64,000 bases of DNA from Serinus canaria (Eukaryota; Chordata; Aves; Passeriformes; Fringillidae). The notes under the pieces were generated by a model. The model worked only from the letters and a program-made list of their open reading frames with translations. It was not told where the DNA came from and did no database searches. Shown piece after piece: positions 61,401 through 64,000 of this stretch. Position numbers and translations under genes: made by a program. Numbering within the stretch: position 1 is the first letter of the stretch; each line of letters opens with the position of its first letter. The DNA is taken from the NCBI RefSeq assembly GCF_022539315.1, contig NC_066317.1:67145679-67209678 (forward strand). Direction: 5' to 3'.

Positions 61401-61696
61401 TCCATCTGGATCTGTCAAAAAGGCATCTAGTGCAAACCACACAATTATGGGCTCCTTCCTACAAACAGGGAAATTCAGTCATTTGGAAACAAATGCCTAG
61501 GCTGCATAGAAAAAAGTCATCCAAGAAGTAAATAGTTTTCTAGATGACAAAATTTTTTAAGTATAAAATGAGGGGAAGGGATCCCCGAAAAACGGATTTT
61601 TAAAAGTTAATATTTAGGTTTTGTCCTCTGTATCTATGGCAGGATAATTGATTATCTCCTTCCACTGACTGGAACAGGATAATGAATTCCCAAGTG

Positions 61697-61727
61697 TATT
61701 TTAGGAGCCCAAGTGGCTCCTAAAATA
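61697..61727. repeat. Perfect 13-bp inverted repeat, 5-nt loop
   Basis: TATTTTAGGAGCC and its exact complement GGCTCCTAAAATA are separated by CAAGT. Confidence 0.7.
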
Positions 61728-62593
61728 AGCTGGAGGAAAAGGTTCTCCAGGATAACGTGGAGATTAAAAAAAACCTATCCCATGATCAGTTGCTGACTCC
61801 ACACTGGTGCACTCCAAAGCTGATCACATCATCAGCCAGCAGGTGATACCACATCTGTGTGAGGGGAAACATTCAATGCATGAGGTTAAAAATTCAGGGA
61901 GCAAGCAGCTCTCTGATAAATGCATGCAGCCAGCTGAGCAATAAGAGCTGCAAGTAAAGAAGCCTCCACAGTACAGTCTGGGTTTCCTTCAAAAAGTGAG
62001 AGAATGGGAGAGTGAAATGACAGGAAAGGGGCTCCAGCACCTGCCAGGACTCTGGCACAGCCAGATCAGGAGAAAGCTACTGTTTGAGAAATAAATAGTT
62101 TAAATGACCAGAAAGTGTATAGATATTTATTTATAATTTGACCAAGTTCTGTGGTTCCTTTGCTAAATAAGTGTTCTCCTTTAGTGAATCTTCAAGCTGG
62201 ACAAATAATATGAGATTTCTTAAATTTTAAGAGTTCTGGGGTAGTGCAGGAGGAGTTATAGGGTAATGTGCAGAGATGCCTTAAAATTAACCCCAAGCTC
62301 TATCTGGAGGCATTTCTTCATTTGCACTTTAACCTTTAGTCCATGGGATTTTTTCCATTTTTGTTTCCTTGCTGCATGAAAATTAAATAGCAATGAAAAT
62401 ATTAAGGGAGCCTGGAGTGATTTGTGTATAATCAATTCCACTGGACACCTGTGAACTGTTGAGTTTAACTGGGTTACAACTGGGGCTGTGCTTGAAGAGA
62501 GCGAGAAATGTGTGTGAGGAGGTTGTAACTGATTTATTTGCCATGTATTTACAGTGCAGCAAGGCTGGTTTTAGCCTTGCCTCTGGCCTTCAC
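61728..62593. other. Non-coding stretch, nothing recognised
   Basis: No gene or named repeat was seen before the LTR. Confidence 0.45.
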
Positions 62594-63010
62594 ATTCTCT
62601 GAAAAAAAAAATCCCTTCACCCAGGATTTTTCTCCTGGGAAGCTGAGAAGCCTCAGAGAAAAAGGAAAACAATTCTTCTCTCATTTGCTTCTCCTGTGCT
62701 GTGCCCATGTGGAATGTGTTTGGAGATTGTTCACCCACAGGTGATTGTTCCATTGCATTCTGCTGGGAGTTGTTTTCACTCTTTGGCCAGTCAGGGCCAG
62801 GCTGTGTCAGGACTCTGGAGAGAGTCAGGAGTTTTCATTATTATCTTTTTAGCCTTCTGTAAGTATCCTTTCTGTATTCTTTGGTATAGTTTAGTATAGC
62901 ATTCTTTAATATAATATAGTATCATAAAGTAATAAATGAGCCTTCTGAGAACATGGAGTCCGATGCATCATTCCTGCCTTTCTTGGGACATTTCCCTGCA
63001 AATCCAATAC
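62594..63010 (+). mobile_element. Solo LTR (songbird ERV type), copy 2
   Basis: Same family and orientation as 24613-25000: CACCCAGGATTTTTCTCCTG, AGCCTCAGAGAAAAAGGAAA, ATTTGCTTCTCCTGTG, GGCCAGTCAGGGCCAGGCTG, AGTATAGTTTAGTATAGCAT-like sequence, AATAAA (62931-62936) and GAGAACATGGAGTCCGATGC. It keeps about 30 bp (such as GGGAAGCTGAGAAGCCTC) missing from copy 1. No convincing target-site duplication was found. Confidence 0.75.
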
Positions 63011-63075
63011 ATGCCCTCTGGTCCCATCTCCCATTTTCAGAGCAGCAGATTAGACCAGTCTGGGCAGCAGAATAA

Positions 63076-63182
63076 ACACTTGGAGCAACCTGGGATAGTG
63101 GGAGGTGTCCCTGCTCAGGGCAGGGGGTTGGAGCAGGATGGTCTTTGAGGTCCCTTCCAAACCAAACTATTCTGTAATTCTG
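63076..63182 (+). mobile_element. CR1 LINE fragment, short 3' tail
   Basis: CACTTGGAGCAACCTGGGAT, AGTGGGAGGTGTCCCTGCTC, GGATGGTCTTTGAGGTCCC and CTATTCTGTAATTCT. About 105 bp of the CR1 terminus. Confidence 0.9.
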
Positions 63183-63197
63183 CTCCTCCTTTGGGCT

Positions 63198-63870
63198 GGA
63201 CAGTATTTGCATGGCTCAGGTCACACAATCCAGCTCTGGGCTCCTCAGCAGAAGAAAAAATTTATTTCATTTTTCGAGCATTTTTATATATAATCTTAGC
63301 ACTAGAATAACTGCATGGGAAAATCAGTGCTACACAGAATGAGAGCTTTAATAATGATCACAAGGCTTGCTGATCTGAATGGAACACTAAGAAAATGCCT
63401 GCCAGAGGCTTTCAGTGCATGATCTATGGCCAAACCTGCAGAAAATTGACAGAGCCAGTAAGAAAGGACCATCCAGAGAGAATGCTGAGAGGATACACCT
63501 AGTGTGACCACACATCACAGGGACAGCATTTGCACGGCTCAGGTCATGCAATCCACTTCTGGGCTCCTCAGCACAAGAAAAAATTTACTTTTTCTGTGCA
63601 TGTATTTTTATATTTAATCTTAGCCTTAGAATAACTGTATGGGAAAATCAGTGCTACACACAATGAGAGCTTTAATAATGATCACAAGGCCTGCTGATGT
63701 GAGAAATCTGAGACAATCTGAGAAACTAATCTGGGAAAACTATGAAAACGCCTGCCAGAGGCTTTCAGTGCATGATCTGCATCCAAACCTGCAGAAAATT
63801 GACAAAGACATAAGAAAGAACCATGCTGAGATAATGCTGAGAGGACACACCTAGTGTGAGCACACATCAG
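63198..63870. repeat. Tandem duplication, two units of about 323 and 350 bp
   Basis: Unit 1 (63198-63520) and unit 2 (63521-63870) share GGACAG(T/C)ATTTGCA, TCTGGGCTCCTCAGCA, ATGGGAAAATCAGTGCTACA, GAGCTTTAATAATGATCACA, TGCCAGAGGCTTTCAGTGCA and ACACCTAGTGTGA. By eye they are about 85-90% alike. Unit 2 carries roughly 25 extra bases around GAGACAATCTGAGAAAC. No known family or ORF was recognised. Confidence 0.92.
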
Positions 63871-64000
63871 AGCTTTCAAAAGCCAAACCCCTCCTGTTCC
63901 TCAGACAAAAATCTGAGCACCAATATGATGAAATAAGAGCTATTGGATTGCTGCAGAGCTGTGCATTTTGTCTCACCATTTAACTCCTTGCTCCTTGTGC
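63871..64000. other. Window edge, nothing recognised
   Basis: Short unassigned sequence after the duplication. I cannot tell whether a third, partial unit lies beyond the window. Confidence 0.4.

Overview
The window looks like nuclear DNA of a bird, most likely a songbird (Passeriformes). It is AT-rich, mostly non-coding, and carries about twenty short, 5'-truncated CR1 LINE pieces. Most of these keep the recognisable CR1 3' end (phrases such as CCCAGAGAAGCTGTGG, CCCTTCCAACCC and ATTCTATGATTCT). It also holds several solo LTRs of kinds I recognise as common in songbird genomes, simple-sequence tracts typical of birds, and one gene of the ITPRIP-like family, which is heavily duplicated in passerines. 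I see no bacterial operon, no CRISPR array, and no tRNA or rRNA. Family names are from memory of the sequences, not from a database search.

Layout. 1-27 kb: gene-poor DNA with scattered CR1 pieces, a (CTTCCC)n tract (1.15 kb), a solo LTR with a CCAAT-box array (4.86-5.32 kb), a G-rich minisatellite (16.95 kb), two minus-strand LTRs (17.7-18.2 and 19.9-20.5 kb, the second splitting an older CR1), a ~500-bp polypurine tract made of AAGGG then AAAAG pentamers (18.96-19.46 kb), and another LTR (24.6-25.0 kb).

27-35 kb: the only gene region. A 22-copy, 20-bp minisatellite (27641-28080) and a set of diverged 0.4-0.6-kb duplicated modules lead into a single-exon ITPRIPL1-like reading frame (29290-30279) with a good splice acceptor and Kozak context. 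It encodes the N-terminal half of the family protein and then stops. A second, decayed copy lies 3.5 kb downstream (about 33.79-34.97 kb) and is interrupted by an LTR-type insertion.

35-64 kb: a full-looking minus-strand solo LTR (35.68-36.28 kb), more CR1 pieces including a remnant of CR1 reverse-transcriptase coding sequence (42.6-42.8 kb), another probable LTR (42.86-43.2 kb), a striking 36-bp-arm palindrome joined to a direct duplication (48.01-48.14 kb), a possible orphan exon (52.74-52.90 kb), a second copy of the 24.6-kb LTR (62.6-63.0 kb), and a ~330-bp tandem duplication at the end. Long stretches show nothing I can name. Some may be introns or regulatory DNA of a gene whose exons lie outside.

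I do not see an obviously new biological system. The items most worth checking are the truncated ITPRIPL1-like gene with its indel-free upstream minisatellite, the palindrome at 48.1 kb, the NF-Y-type array in the first LTR, and the AAGGG/AAAAG polypurine tract.
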